From the IMG/VR virus record IMGVR_UViG_3300032164_000058, positions 1-27,750 of that record: DNA of 27,750 nt, one strand, 5' to 3'. Position numbers and translations under genes: made by a program. Shown one piece after another: positions 16,071-23,183 of this stretch (position 1 is the stretch's first letter; the number at the start of each line of letters is the position of its first letter). Source of the stretch: a virus. The notes under the pieces are model-generated. The model had not been told where the DNA came from and made no database searches. It was given only the letters and a program-made list of their open reading frames with translations.

Positions 16071-16481
16071 TTACGAAACCTTGGCGACCGGCGCGGTTTG
16101 GACCGCAGTCGGATCACTCGGTTTCACGGCGTCGGCCAACTTCGCGGCGATCAATGCACGACCGGCTTCGGTCTGCAACTTCTTGACCAACACGCGCTCG
16201 AACACCTGGTCAAATTCCTTGACCACGGCGTCTTCACCAGTCAGAAACATCTTGGCAAGCTGCTTCATCTTTTCAGCCATGCCAGAGTAGTCGCCGACCG
16301 AATAGTCGATCAGAAAGTTCGGAATCTGCACGAGACCGTAATTGGTCAGAGCGGCAGCCAGATGGGCTGCACCGCGCCGACGATCCTCGACTTCGGTGTC
16401 CTTCTGAAAGAACCACTTGGCAGCCAGAAAGCCCACAGCCACGACGAGAACAAGAATGACAAGATGCACGAGAGAGATCAT
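16071..16481 (-). CDS. Single-span membrane protein, unknown function
   Basis: A protein of 136 residues with TGAGG upstream of ATG 16481. A hydrophobic segment at residues 2-25 (ISLVHLVILVLVVAVGFLAA) is followed by a mostly helical, charged soluble domain (about 35-120) and a Pro/Ala/Val tail. It may expose the soluble part either side of the membrane. I do not recognise the family. It lies among secreted and lipid-anchored proteins, so an envelope role is likely. Confidence 0.65.
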   Translation of the reverse strand: MISLVHLVILVLVVAVGFLAAKWFFQKDTEVEDRRRGAAHLAAALTNYGLVQIPNFLIDYSVGDYSGMAEKMKQLAKMFLTGEDAVVKEFDQVFERVLVKKLQTEAGRALIAAKLADAVKPSDPTAVQTAPVAKVS

Positions 16482-16547
16482 GTTTGTACCTCAGTTTGTT
16501 TCGGACAGTTGAAAGGAACGTGGAGACACGGGACCGGCAGCAGTGGA

Positions 16548-17234
16548 CTACTTCTTCGCGTAAGTTTTCTTCCACTGATACGCCACGCCCGCGCCAACCC
16601 CGGCAACGAGCATGAGAACAATCAGCCAAACAGGCGGTAGGTCGGATTCCACTTCGGGAACGTCCGGCGCATCGGGCGGTCCAATCGGTTGCGGTTCAGG
16701 ATCAGGATCAGGATTGGGATTGGGATTGGGATTCGGTTGCGGACACGGGCAACGTCGTTCCATCTCTCGCCGCCACGGCAGAATAGGGAAGATACCTTCC
16801 GACATCTGGACACCGTTAGCAAGCGCACCGTAAAGGCCCTGTGAAGTCATCGGGATATTCTTACCACAAGCCTGATAAACCACGGAGCCGTCCGAACGTT
16901 GCAAACGCACGCAAGGCAGAGCCGTAATCTTGTACAAGCCAGTGGTCATCGCATACCGTTCGCGGTAAATGGCCGTATCCGTAGCGACCGGGCAAAAATG
17001 AACGGTGTCACGCAATTTCTTCATCTTGGCGTCGGTATTGAACCACCCCAGCACGCGCTGGTAGTTGGCATCACCGATGGCACCAACCACACTGATATAC
17101 CATCCACCCTGGTCTTGGGGCAGATTGATGACGCGCTCTTCGCAGATCACACCATTCACACCATCCGCAACACACGGATAGACGCTCGCAAACGAAGCGA
17201 GCAACACACACACAAGCAGAATCAGTCGATTCAT
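16548..17234 (-). CDS. Secreted, C-terminally anchored thioredoxin-fold-like protein
   Basis: A protein of 228 residues with GAGGAAAACCC before ATG 17234. It has an N-terminal signal peptide (LILLVCVLLASFASVYP), a globular domain at about 25-150, an Asn/Pro/Asp-rich linker (tandem PN and PD dipeptides, about 163-180), and a C-terminal hydrophobic span (LPPVWLIVLMLVAGVGAGVA) followed by lysines, giving a type I anchor. The globular domain has a thioredoxin-like pattern (WYISVVGAIGDANYQRVLGW, HFCPVATDTAIYRERY, and a proline in ITALPCVRLQ where cis-Pro would be) but lacks CxxC. Function is unknown; similarity to the thioredoxin fold is my inference. Confidence 0.65.
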   Translation of the reverse strand: MNRLILLVCVLLASFASVYPCVADGVNGVICEERVINLPQDQGGWYISVVGAIGDANYQRVLGWFNTDAKMKKLRDTVHFCPVATDTAIYRERYAMTTGLYKITALPCVRLQRSDGSVVYQACGKNIPMTSQGLYGALANGVQMSEGIFPILPWRREMERRCPCPQPNPNPNPNPDPDPEPQPIGPPDAPDVPEVESDLPPVWLIVLMLVAGVGAGVAYQWKKTYAKK

Positions 17235-17264
17235 GGGTTTTCCTCTTTGTTAGGAGTTTAACTG

Positions 17265-17822
17265 TTACTGTGAGAGTGGAGCCGCCGGAGTATAGATCGG
17301 CGTCACGGCCCAACCGTGGCTGGCTTTCCACTCAGCTATCAGGGTTTCACGCGGAACCCAGCGGTACTTGGAGACATTGTTATTATCCAAAATTGCAGCC
17401 CACTTTGCGTCCAGGTGGACAAGAGCGATCATGTGGGCACCCCCCATGACCGTGATTCCGCAACCTCGGCGTGTTTGACAGGCCCATTCCAGGAACCTCA
17501 CGTCTCCATTGATCGTGTATGCGTAACGGATTTTTTCGTGGTCAAACTTGGCGGCCAAATCATCCGGCCACTCACCATTCCCCTGCGTCTGCCGCCAGCG
17601 ATCAGCCGTCTTATAGCGACCTTGCCAGCGAAAGAGTGAGATCATTGTGGCATGGACGCATGAACCCTCACCTTGACTCCCGAGCCAATTGCTCTGTCGC
17701 ATACCAAGAGGCACATTGACTGTGGGATACTCCTTCGTGACCGGACGAGATACCCCGGATAACATCCCGTCGCATCCTATTAAGGACACAAACAGGAAAA
17801 AAGCTACAATGAATTTAGACAT
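17265..17822 (-). CDS. C39-like cysteine peptidase lipoprotein
   Basis: A protein of 185 residues. The signal peptide (KFIVAFFLFVSLIGC) ends in a good lipobox, LIGC, with C17 lipidated. A papain-like domain follows: SQGEGSCVHATMISLFRWQGRY with C55 as candidate nucleophile, GGAHMIALVHLDAKWAAILDNNN with H130 and D146/N147. The order Cys, His, Asp and the 'C.h.....L.w.gr' pattern resemble peptidase C39-like domains of bacterial toxins and transporters. It probably acts on the outside of the cytoplasmic membrane. The ATG overlaps the end of the endonuclease pseudogene by 19 bases. Confidence 0.7.
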   Translation of the reverse strand: MSKFIVAFFLFVSLIGCDGMLSGVSRPVTKEYPTVNVPLGMRQSNWLGSQGEGSCVHATMISLFRWQGRYKTADRWRQTQGNGEWPDDLAAKFDHEKIRYAYTINGDVRFLEWACQTRRGCGITVMGGAHMIALVHLDAKWAAILDNNNVSKYRWVPRETLIAEWKASHGWAVTPIYTPAAPLSQ

Positions 17823-18292
17823 GCAAATTCTCCGTAATGTTTCAAGGCAGCTTCGTTATAGGCTCTTGCGGCAGCCTGTGGATCGTCAAAGTAGCCAAAA
17901 TATTGTCGGTGGCCATCAACACCTATTTGTGCGACCCATTTATTCACGGTACTGTGCGGATACACACCCTTGTAACCTGACGTATTTGTGTCCGGCTTAT
18001 TTGAATTCACATTATTCTGTGACCGCGTTGCAACACGCAAGTTACAAAATTGATTGTTCAACCCATTGCCATCCACATGATCCACGTCCACACCCTGAAC
18101 ATTTAAGCCACGCCGTTCAACAATAAGTCGGTGCATGAAAATATGCCGACGTACTTTACCCGTTTATTGGATTCGCTCAGCGTAACCCGTTCGTCGGCGA
18201 CGGTGAAATTGCCATTTCCATTGTGACAAATCTGCATAGTCACAATCATCAACTAACACGGTCTCGCCACCGACCAATTGGACTGTCTTCAC
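17804..18292 (-). pseudogene. HNH-AP2 homing endonuclease broken by a nonsense codon
   Basis: The intact frame would start at GTG 18292, overlapping the upstream stop as TAGTG: VKTVQLVGGETVLVDDCDYA, then SQWKWQFHRRRRTGYAERIQ, the N-terminal domain typical of AP2-HNH enzymes. After 42 codons an in-frame TAA (18166-18164) interrupts it, and the frame resumes TGKVRRHIFMHRLIV, VDVDHVDGNGLNNQFCNLR (HNH core) and an AP2 domain (SGYKGVYPHSTVNKWVAQIG, AARAYNEAALKHYG). ATG 18136 could restart a 110-residue piece that keeps the HNH core and AP2 domain but lacks the N-terminal third. Either a recent nonsense mutation or suppression would explain it. Confidence 0.75.
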
Positions 18293-18915
18293 TACTTCAG
18301 TCTCCGACGTTTTCGCAAAATCTCATGGTGACGTAAATGTCGAACCAGTCGATTAGGCGACCAACGCGAAACATTATCCGTCGCACACAAACCCACGACC
18401 GAATATGCCGCCATTACCATTTCGGAACAAAAAATCGAAGTCAAATCCTGCTCTCGCAAAAGACCCTCGATCCATGACAAACCAACACCGGCCGAACGAA
18501 ATGCGCCCATTTCATCGTATGGTGTGTGAAGTGTGTCCAACAAAAACTTATTAAGCCGCACACGCTCAAAATCATAGAGTGGCCGGTAAAGTGGATAGTG
18601 CCAAACCTTCCCTCGGTATTCCTGTAATCGAGGGCCAATATGAAACGCCTGTGACCCGCGAAATGGTTTACCGTTGATTGCACATGGCAAGTCGGATGTT
18701 GATTCAGTAGACTCAAAGAGCAAAAGTTCAGGATCGGTTTTACCTGGAAATGTGTACTCTCCAACAATCCCGATATGACTCAAACCCCACCACGGCACGC
18801 CATACGTCGCAATGTTGATTATCCAACTCAACCAATGGTCGCCCGAGTACCCAACAATGTCACCCGGAGCGAGTTGGTCGATGCTTGCGAGTTGTGGGCG
18901 GTATCGAAAGATCAT
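18292..18915 (-). CDS. Permuted NlpC/P60-like papain-fold hydrolase
   Basis: A protein of 207 residues. It has the circularly permuted NlpC/P60 (YiiX-type) order: an early GDIVGYSG segment, catalytic His in SHIGIVGEY (H47), an acidic residue in LLFEST (E68), and the nucleophile in IFCSEMVMAAY (C163). There is no signal peptide and no membrane helix. In phages such proteins cleave peptidoglycan peptides or act on lipids or amides. It may be an endolysin, a virion-associated enzyme or a partner of the neighbouring exported proteins; the lack of a cell-wall-binding domain leaves this open. Confidence 0.7.
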   Translation of the reverse strand: MIFRYRPQLASIDQLAPGDIVGYSGDHWLSWIINIATYGVPWWGLSHIGIVGEYTFPGKTDPELLLFESTESTSDLPCAINGKPFRGSQAFHIGPRLQEYRGKVWHYPLYRPLYDFERVRLNKFLLDTLHTPYDEMGAFRSAGVGLSWIEGLLREQDLTSIFCSEMVMAAYSVVGLCATDNVSRWSPNRLVRHLRHHEILRKRRRLK

Positions 18916-19072
18916 TCGTCACTCGACTCGATTGAACCAGTGTATTGATGTTGGCAACACGCCTTTTATCACTCACAGCTTGATCGGATGCCCAACAATC
19001 CTCACAACGTCGCTCATTGAACATTGCCGGATGGATGGTACAAATCTCACACCAAACCGGATTCAATGACAT
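18860..19072 (-). CDS. Small zinc-knuckle protein
   Basis: A 70-residue frame with CEIC at 8-11 and CEDC at 23-26 (AMFNERRCEDC), which would bind one zinc. ATG 19072 lies three bases after the upstream stop. The last 56 bases overlap the start of the permuted NlpC/P60-like gene. The C-terminal part (Ser/Thr/Arg-rich) has no clear fold. It could be a small regulator, or the remnant of an endonuclease N-terminus. Confidence 0.4.
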   Translation of the reverse strand: MSLNPVWCEICTIHPAMFNERRCEDCWASDQAVSDKRRVANINTLVQSSRVTNDLSIPPTTRKHRPTRSG

Positions 19073-19075
19073 TCT

Positions 19076-19645
19076 TTACTCAATTGGTGCGGACAAAGCG
19101 CGGGGTGTTGAAGTCTCAGTGTTGCCCGCGTGTTGAATCGTTGCAATGATGTCAAGAATAATCGTGTCCACCAACTGTTCGTAATTCGGGACGCCTTCCA
19201 ACCGATCCACGATGATCTGACAAATTTGTTGACCTAATCGAAGCACGGATTGACGAGCCAAAAGAGCACCAAGACTTTGCTCGATGGCGTGAGCGGACTT
19301 GACGAGGCGTTCAACCGTAATGAAAAGTTGGTTAAGTGAGCCACAAGCATTGAGTAAGTCGGCGTCTGTTTGGATCAAGTTGAAACGTCGTTCAATCAAC
19401 ATCCGAGCAAGTGCGATCTCGTCCCGGAGTGACTTGACATCCTCGTGTTCAGCAAACTGAGCCAACCGCGTTCGATCATCAGCCTTGGCGAGAAGATACT
19501 GTCGCAGACTACGACTAGGTGCCCGGTCTACCCCTGAATGTAGTACACAAAATTCTGACCCATCCGGGGCCACGCACACACATTGCCCGGCACGAGTGCC
19601 TGCCTTACAACGCCGGGGGTCAGCTAAGTCGGTAACGTGGTCCAC
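19076..19645 (-). CDS. Hypothetical helical protein with N-terminal Cys/His motif
   Basis: A protein of 189 residues starting at GTG 19645, with GAGAGG seven bases upstream; an ATG just before it is in another frame with no long reading. The N-terminus has the motif CKAGTRAGQCVCVAPDGSEFCVLH (C13, C22, C33, H36), like the small 'C..t..g..C...a..g...C..H' element that precedes helical domains in many phage proteins, some of them near packaging genes. The rest is helical (EHEDVKSLRDEIALARMLIE, with long leucine-rich segments to about 165). Function is unknown; a small terminase is possible but unproven. Confidence 0.6.
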   Translation of the reverse strand: MDHVTDLADPRRCKAGTRAGQCVCVAPDGSEFCVLHSGVDRAPSRSLRQYLLAKADDRTRLAQFAEHEDVKSLRDEIALARMLIERRFNLIQTDADLLNACGSLNQLFITVERLVKSAHAIEQSLGALLARQSVLRLGQQICQIIVDRLEGVPNYEQLVDTIILDIIATIQHAGNTETSTPRALSAPIE

Positions 19646-19779
19646 ACATAATCCTCTCTACATACAATATCGGCCAAAAGCGTCAAAACCTGCATCGAAT
19701 CTAGCAAAATCGCGCTGGTTTATACGCCATCCAAGAAATACCCATCTAATGGGTTAAGAGATGGCAAAAGAAGATGCGT
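19646..19779 (-). promoter_or_regulatory. Intergenic region with weak terminator-like hairpin and possible promoter
   Basis: This 134-base gap follows the 78-residue gene and precedes the helical-protein gene. It has a 6-bp hairpin (ACCCAT-TAG-ATGGGT as read on the minus strand, 19740-19754) followed by ATTTC, and nearer the gene a TTGACG hexamer with a TATGTA sixteen bases downstream. Both signals are weak; the -10 is a poor match. It is the likeliest place for a break between the early and the structural transcripts. Confidence 0.3.
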
Positions 19780-20016
19780 TTACACGCACTGAGTATCGCG
19801 GTCAAAGCCTTGAACCACGATGATCCGGCCGCCCAACTCAAAGTAAGCGTGCTCGAACTCGTCCCCGCCGTCAAGACGGCCAAGGGTACTGTGCCCATCC
19901 ACATGGACACGGGTGCCCAGTGGCAAACGCTTCCGAACGTCCCCACGCGGCACGAAACGAAAGATAATCTCAGAATGATCGTCTTTGTAGAAAGCCGAAT
20001 AGACTCTCACCGGCAT
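19780..20016 (-). CDS. Hypothetical small protein
   Basis: A protein of 78 residues, MPVRVYSAFYKDDHSEIIFR and then FVPRGDVRKRLPLGTRVHVDG, ending DRDTQCV. It is beta-rich with a central basic turn, resembling small phage accessory proteins. AGGAG lies just inside the preceding gene, and the start overlaps that gene by ten bases. Family unknown. Confidence 0.6.
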   Translation of the reverse strand: MPVRVYSAFYKDDHSEIIFRFVPRGDVRKRLPLGTRVHVDGHSTLGRLDGGDEFEHAYFELGGRIIVVQGFDRDTQCV

Positions 20017-20312
20017 AACTCCTCGTCCAACTCAGCCTGCCAGCGCCGTACCGCCAACCGATATGGGTCCACAGCACTATACCCGCTGGCATAAATCAAG
20101 ACACCAACGAAAAGAGCCGTCGTCGGGTATCCAGCACACCACACCAACAACGCGATGCTCGCGGCCACAATACGGCAACCTAACCGCCATCGGTCATGGC
20201 GTTCCTGTGTCTCCAAATCCATCCGTTGACGCAGGTAACGGCGCAAATCCTGAACCCGTTTCACGCCTTGCAGATTATTGTGGCGGGCTACCGCATCTCG
20301 TATCGTATCCAT
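20007..20312 (-). CDS. Small membrane protein with two hydrophobic segments
   Basis: A protein of 101 residues from ATG 20312, which overlaps the upstream stop as TAATG; the frame is open further upstream but this overlap fixes the start. A basic, helical N-terminal half (VKRVQDLRRYLRQRMDLETQ) is followed by two adjacent hydrophobic segments (IVAASIALLVWCAGY and ALFVGVLIYASGY), then an acidic end. The hairpin-like topology is seen in some small phage membrane proteins. Function unknown. Confidence 0.6.
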   Translation of the reverse strand: MDTIRDAVARHNNLQGVKRVQDLRRYLRQRMDLETQERHDRWRLGCRIVAASIALLVWCAGYPTTALFVGVLIYASGYSAVDPYRLAVRRWQAELDEELCR

Positions 20313-20632
20313 TATGGTGCTCTCAGTGAAGGTTGAAGTCTCGTGGTTGTCCCATCCTTGTGCCGCACAAAGTTGTATACCATGCACGCATAATGCCCAT
20401 TGACATCACGCGGGCCGTCAAATGGGTCCGGCCGCCGCGCCCGCATAGCATTGTCACGTTGCAACCGCTCAATTCGCGTCAGCCACTCGGGCTTGAACCC
20501 AAAGGTCGCCACGGTACTGATGTCAATTCCCTGCGCCTGCACCGCCGCCCACAGGTCCAACTCGGCAAGCAACTTCGCTTGTTCGGCCCGTTTCGCTTTG
20601 ATTGACTCAAGTAGTTCTTGGGCGGGTGTCAT
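20312..20632 (-). CDS. Hypothetical protein
   Basis: A protein of 106 residues: helical start MTPAQELLESIKAKRAEQAK, then FGFKPEWLTRIERLQRD and a Tyr/Asn/Arg C-terminal part (GHYACMVYNFVRHKDGTTTR). Starts 17 bases after the tRNA-like element. I do not recognise it. Confidence 0.55.
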   Translation of the reverse strand: MTPAQELLESIKAKRAEQAKLLAELDLWAAVQAQGIDISTVATFGFKPEWLTRIERLQRDNAMRARRPDPFDGPRDVNGHYACMVYNFVRHKDGTTTRLQPSLRAP

Positions 20633-20649
20633 TGGTTTCTTTCAAGAAA

Positions 20650-20720
20650 GGGGTCAGGTGAGACTCGAACTCACACTGGACTGCATTGTCTGCGCGCCTC
20701 TACATTGGGCTACTGACCCC
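20650..20720 (-). tRNA. tRNA-like element, anticodon not resolved (possible tRNA pseudogene)
   Basis: The 71-nt element has a perfect 8-bp acceptor stem (GGGGTCAG with CTGACCCC; seven pairs plus a terminal G-C as in tRNA-His) and a perfect T arm (GTGAG-TTCGAGT-CTCAC). The D arm has only a 3-bp stem (GCC/GGC, as in tRNA-Gln and -Cys) with CAATGTAGA as the loop, lacking a GG pair. The stretch that should hold the anticodon arm (GCGCAGACAATGCAGTCCAGT) is one or two bases short and forms no 5-bp stem with a 7-base loop; the best is GAC/GTC around AATGCA. No CCA is encoded. Its first 11 bases overlap the end of the HNH gene. Confidence 0.5.
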
Positions 20721-21216
20721 GTGAACGTTTAGTTCCTAAAAGTCCGTTACTCCGACGATTCTTATTTGATTGTGAACGTGTCGCCCACCGACAATTTGAT
20801 GGTTTGTAATCCCCGTCATTATTGATGTGATCCAACAGGAATTTGCTTTCCACGTATCCATTAGCCATCGCCCATTGATAAAATGACACGAAATCCCACC
20901 ACACTTTAGCGACCCTTATTCCACGGCCGCCATAATCCTTAAACTGCTTAAAGTTTGGATTATAGCAACGTGTGAACATATCTTGCCAAAGTCGATACAA
21001 CTTTGTGTGCGACCGACCATGTGTACGAGTTGTCTTACCCAATCGTCGGCACGCCAAACCGCCACATGAAACAATCTTCCCACACCGCAAGTCACTTGCC
21101 CACACGTCTTTAACCACACCACACGCACACCGAACTTTCACTTTATAGTGAACACCTGGAACCCAATAGGGTTTAGCAAGCACGGTCAAACGTCCAAACT
21201 GGTCGCCTTGCGTCAC
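20710..21216 (-). CDS. HNH homing endonuclease
   Basis: A protein of 168 residues from GTG 21216, which overlaps the ATPase stop as GTGA. N-terminal segment GDQFGRLTVLAKPYW, cysteine cluster CACGVVKDVW...CGGLACR, then LYRLWQDMFTRCYNP, DYGGRGIRVAKVWWDF and the HNH core LDHINNDGDYKPSNCRWAT. This is the pattern of a widespread phage HNH family. It is freestanding between the GHKL-type ATPase gene and the tRNA-like element, whose 5' end it overlaps. No intron signature was found nearby. Confidence 0.85.
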   Translation of the reverse strand: MTQGDQFGRLTVLAKPYWVPGVHYKVKVRCACGVVKDVWASDLRCGKIVSCGGLACRRLGKTTRTHGRSHTKLYRLWQDMFTRCYNPNFKQFKDYGGRGIRVAKVWWDFVSFYQWAMANGYVESKFLLDHINNDGDYKPSNCRWATRSQSNKNRRSNGLLGTKRSRGQ

Positions 21217-22628
21217 AATGCAATCTCCACCACCATCCGCAGTAAAAAGTCTTGAAAATCCCGACTACAATCTGTCGCTTTTGTACACCAATGCACACAC
21301 TCTTCAAGGGCCGTCTTCACCAGCGTCTTGCTCATGCCGCTCGCGTGGTCGTCCGCCAGGTAGACTCCTGTGCTGTCACAGAACCCAAACACTCGGCTGC
21401 CTGCATCCATAATATCTCGGAAACAACCCACCGGCGGTTTCGTTTTGCCGTTTGTCAGATTCAAACCTTCCAACCAGCCCCACGCCATGTCAACGGCGTG
21501 CTGAGCATAGTCGGTCGCGGGCAGAATCTCGCGGCCCTTCTGTTCGTTCTCAGAGAGAAGGCGCTTGGCAGTCGGCAACTCGAAGCGTTCAGCGACCTCA
21601 GCCCAACCAGGGGCCTTGACCACAGCGGCCGGGCGTCCCTTGCGTTGCACGAAGTCAATCTGCCCCACATCACGCACCAGTACGGCGTCCCCAGCCGTTA
21701 CCTGCCAGGCTTGCTGCCAGGCTTTCTTCTGTTCGGGTTTCGGTGTCTGCCACGACGGGCAGATGTAGTAAGGGTCCAACTCAGCCTCGAACGTCTCTTC
21801 ACCATCCGTCAGACTCTTGAAAACGGCCGCCAAGAGACCCGAATCAGCCCCGGCCATGAGTCGGGAACAAGCCGCCTTGACCTCGTACTCACTACTGTTG
21901 CGACTCTCGTCGATGTGCAACTCTGACGCCCGGAAATTGTAGTCGAACAAAGATCGCTTCTTGCACTCGCCAACCTCGCGCACCAAGACGCCCTCGCGGT
22001 AGATCATCGCTGTCTGACCGTCCCCGATATTACGGTTGGTCTTCGGCAGAATCGACTTCTTGACTTGCGAAGGATCAGACGAAAAATGCAAGAACCGCCG
22101 AGGCAGTTCACCATAATAGCGTTGCACGTCTTCATTGACTTGCACGTAGACTCGCGTGTAGCCGTCGCGTGCCCGTGGTTCATCAACCAAGGACACTCGC
22201 AAATCCTCACTCAATATGGCTGGTCCGATGTCGCCCTTCTCGCGGATCGTTCGGTCGATGGCGTTGCTGACAAACTCCCGCAAGGCCATCGCCAGGTTCG
22301 TCCAGTCGAGTGCCCCAAAGTCCAAGACCCAACCAGTATCAACCGTCCGGGTACTGGTGCCACCCAGCTTACAGTACACTCGTTTGATCGGCGTCTTCAC
22401 CAGGCCATCGTCAATCACTTCATCGCGCGTCTGGAAGTCCAACTTCGTCTTACCGCAGTAAATCGTCACCGTCAACCCAGCCCGAAGCAACGTGTTGATG
22501 GCGTGCTTCGCCCCGCTGCCGAATTGTCCGATTGTACCGGATACTCCACAGTCACGGGTTGTGCTAACACCCAGTAATATGAAACCCTCGACACACGCAA
22601 TCCCAGGATTTTGGACCATCAGATACAT
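21213..22628 (-). CDS. GHKL-type ATPase with permuted motif order
   Basis: A protein of 471 residues. A glycine-rich G2/lid-type motif comes first, GTIGQFGSGAKHAINTLLRA at 31-50, and the N-box type motif ALREFVSNAID comes later (E118, N122, D125). In ordinary GHKL proteins (gyrase B, Hsp90, Top6B, MutL) the order is N-box then lid, so the ATP-binding fold appears circularly permuted. The middle and C-terminal parts are not recognised; the end has HWCTKATDCSRDFQDFLLR. GGAG lies eight bases before ATG 22628, and a strong promoter lies upstream. The nearby Top6A-like gene suggests, by inference only, a DNA-topology role. Confidence 0.65.
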   Translation of the reverse strand: MYLMVQNPGIACVEGFILLGVSTTRDCGVSGTIGQFGSGAKHAINTLLRAGLTVTIYCGKTKLDFQTRDEVIDDGLVKTPIKRVYCKLGGTSTRTVDTGWVLDFGALDWTNLAMALREFVSNAIDRTIREKGDIGPAILSEDLRVSLVDEPRARDGYTRVYVQVNEDVQRYYGELPRRFLHFSSDPSQVKKSILPKTNRNIGDGQTAMIYREGVLVREVGECKKRSLFDYNFRASELHIDESRNSSEYEVKAACSRLMAGADSGLLAAVFKSLTDGEETFEAELDPYYICPSWQTPKPEQKKAWQQAWQVTAGDAVLVRDVGQIDFVQRKGRPAAVVKAPGWAEVAERFELPTAKRLLSENEQKGREILPATDYAQHAVDMAWGWLEGLNLTNGKTKPPVGCFRDIMDAGSRVFGFCDSTGVYLADDHASGMSKTLVKTALEECVHWCTKATDCSRDFQDFLLRMVVEIAL

Positions 22629-22662
22629 CGTTTGTTCTCCGGTTTGTTCTTGAACCTACTCA

Positions 22663-22690
22663 ATCATACCATGTGTTTCGGAGAAGTCAA
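22663..22690 (-). promoter_or_regulatory. Sigma70-like promoter for the ATPase gene
   Basis: TTGACT (22690-22685), a 16-base spacer and TATGAT (22668-22663) give five of six matches at both boxes. It lies about 35 bases before ATG 22628, with no gene between. It would drive the GHKL ATPase and downstream genes, overlapping the end of the previous gene slightly. Confidence 0.6.
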
Positions 22691-22983
22691 ATCAATTTTG
22701 CCCCGCACCCAGGGCAATCCGTAATCAGGCCAGGATTCCGATGCCACGGATGATCGCACTCCACCGGCCGCTTTGCCCACTGGGCAAAAGACGAGAGGTA
22801 GAGGGTGTACTGTTTCCCCTTCTGCTCGAAAAGGACGCCCGGTTCATCCGGCGGTTTGGTCCCCCACGCCCCGAGCCAATGCGGCGGCCGATGCTCGTCA
22901 CCAATCGCCAGAACGGTGCGCTGCGTGCGCCCGGCCCCACGATTCACGTATGTCACGCCAACTTGAATTTCAACTGGACTCAT
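22687..22983 (-). CDS. Hypothetical protein with C-terminal zinc motif
   Basis: A protein of 98 residues with GGGAG five bases before ATG 22983. A beta-rich N-terminal part (VEIQVGVTYVNRGAGRTQRT, VLFEQKGKQYTLYLSSFAQW) is followed by a Cys/His knuckle, CDHPWHRN...CPGCG. It overlaps the preceding gene as ATGA. Family unknown. Confidence 0.6.
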   Translation of the reverse strand: MSPVEIQVGVTYVNRGAGRTQRTVLAIGDEHRPPHWLGAWGTKPPDEPGVLFEQKGKQYTLYLSSFAQWAKRPVECDHPWHRNPGLITDCPGCGAKLI

Positions 22984-23183
22984 TGTTTCTCCCGTGGCGG
23001 GTCCACTGTAAAGTAACCCGGTTCGTCATAATGTTCATAAAACCGCTCCATGCCGTGCATGTCATCTTCTGCGTCCGCCTTCGTGCCGTAAGGACCACAA
23101 CCTTCAGGGTCCATCTCAGGCACACCAAGTATCCACCACTCACCGTCTCGCTTCTTGCAGCGCATCTTAGGCACGTCAGCCAT
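22980..23183 (-). CDS. Hypothetical small acidic protein
   Basis: A protein of 67 residues (MADVPKMRCKKRDGEWWILG, then YGTKADAEDDMHGMERFY), the pattern of small phage proteins with a WW..lG....GP..t..eA.. segment. It overlaps both neighbours by a few bases. Function unknown. Confidence 0.55.
   Translation of the reverse strand: MADVPKMRCKKRDGEWWILGVPEMDPEGCGPYGTKADAEDDMHGMERFYEHYDEPGYFTVDPPREKQ

Noticed and set aside
19757-19822. Short plus-strand frame beginning MAKEDAFTRTEY
   Set aside because: No ribosome site, antisense to the end of a minus-strand gene, and the only plus-strand candidate in the window; most likely chance.
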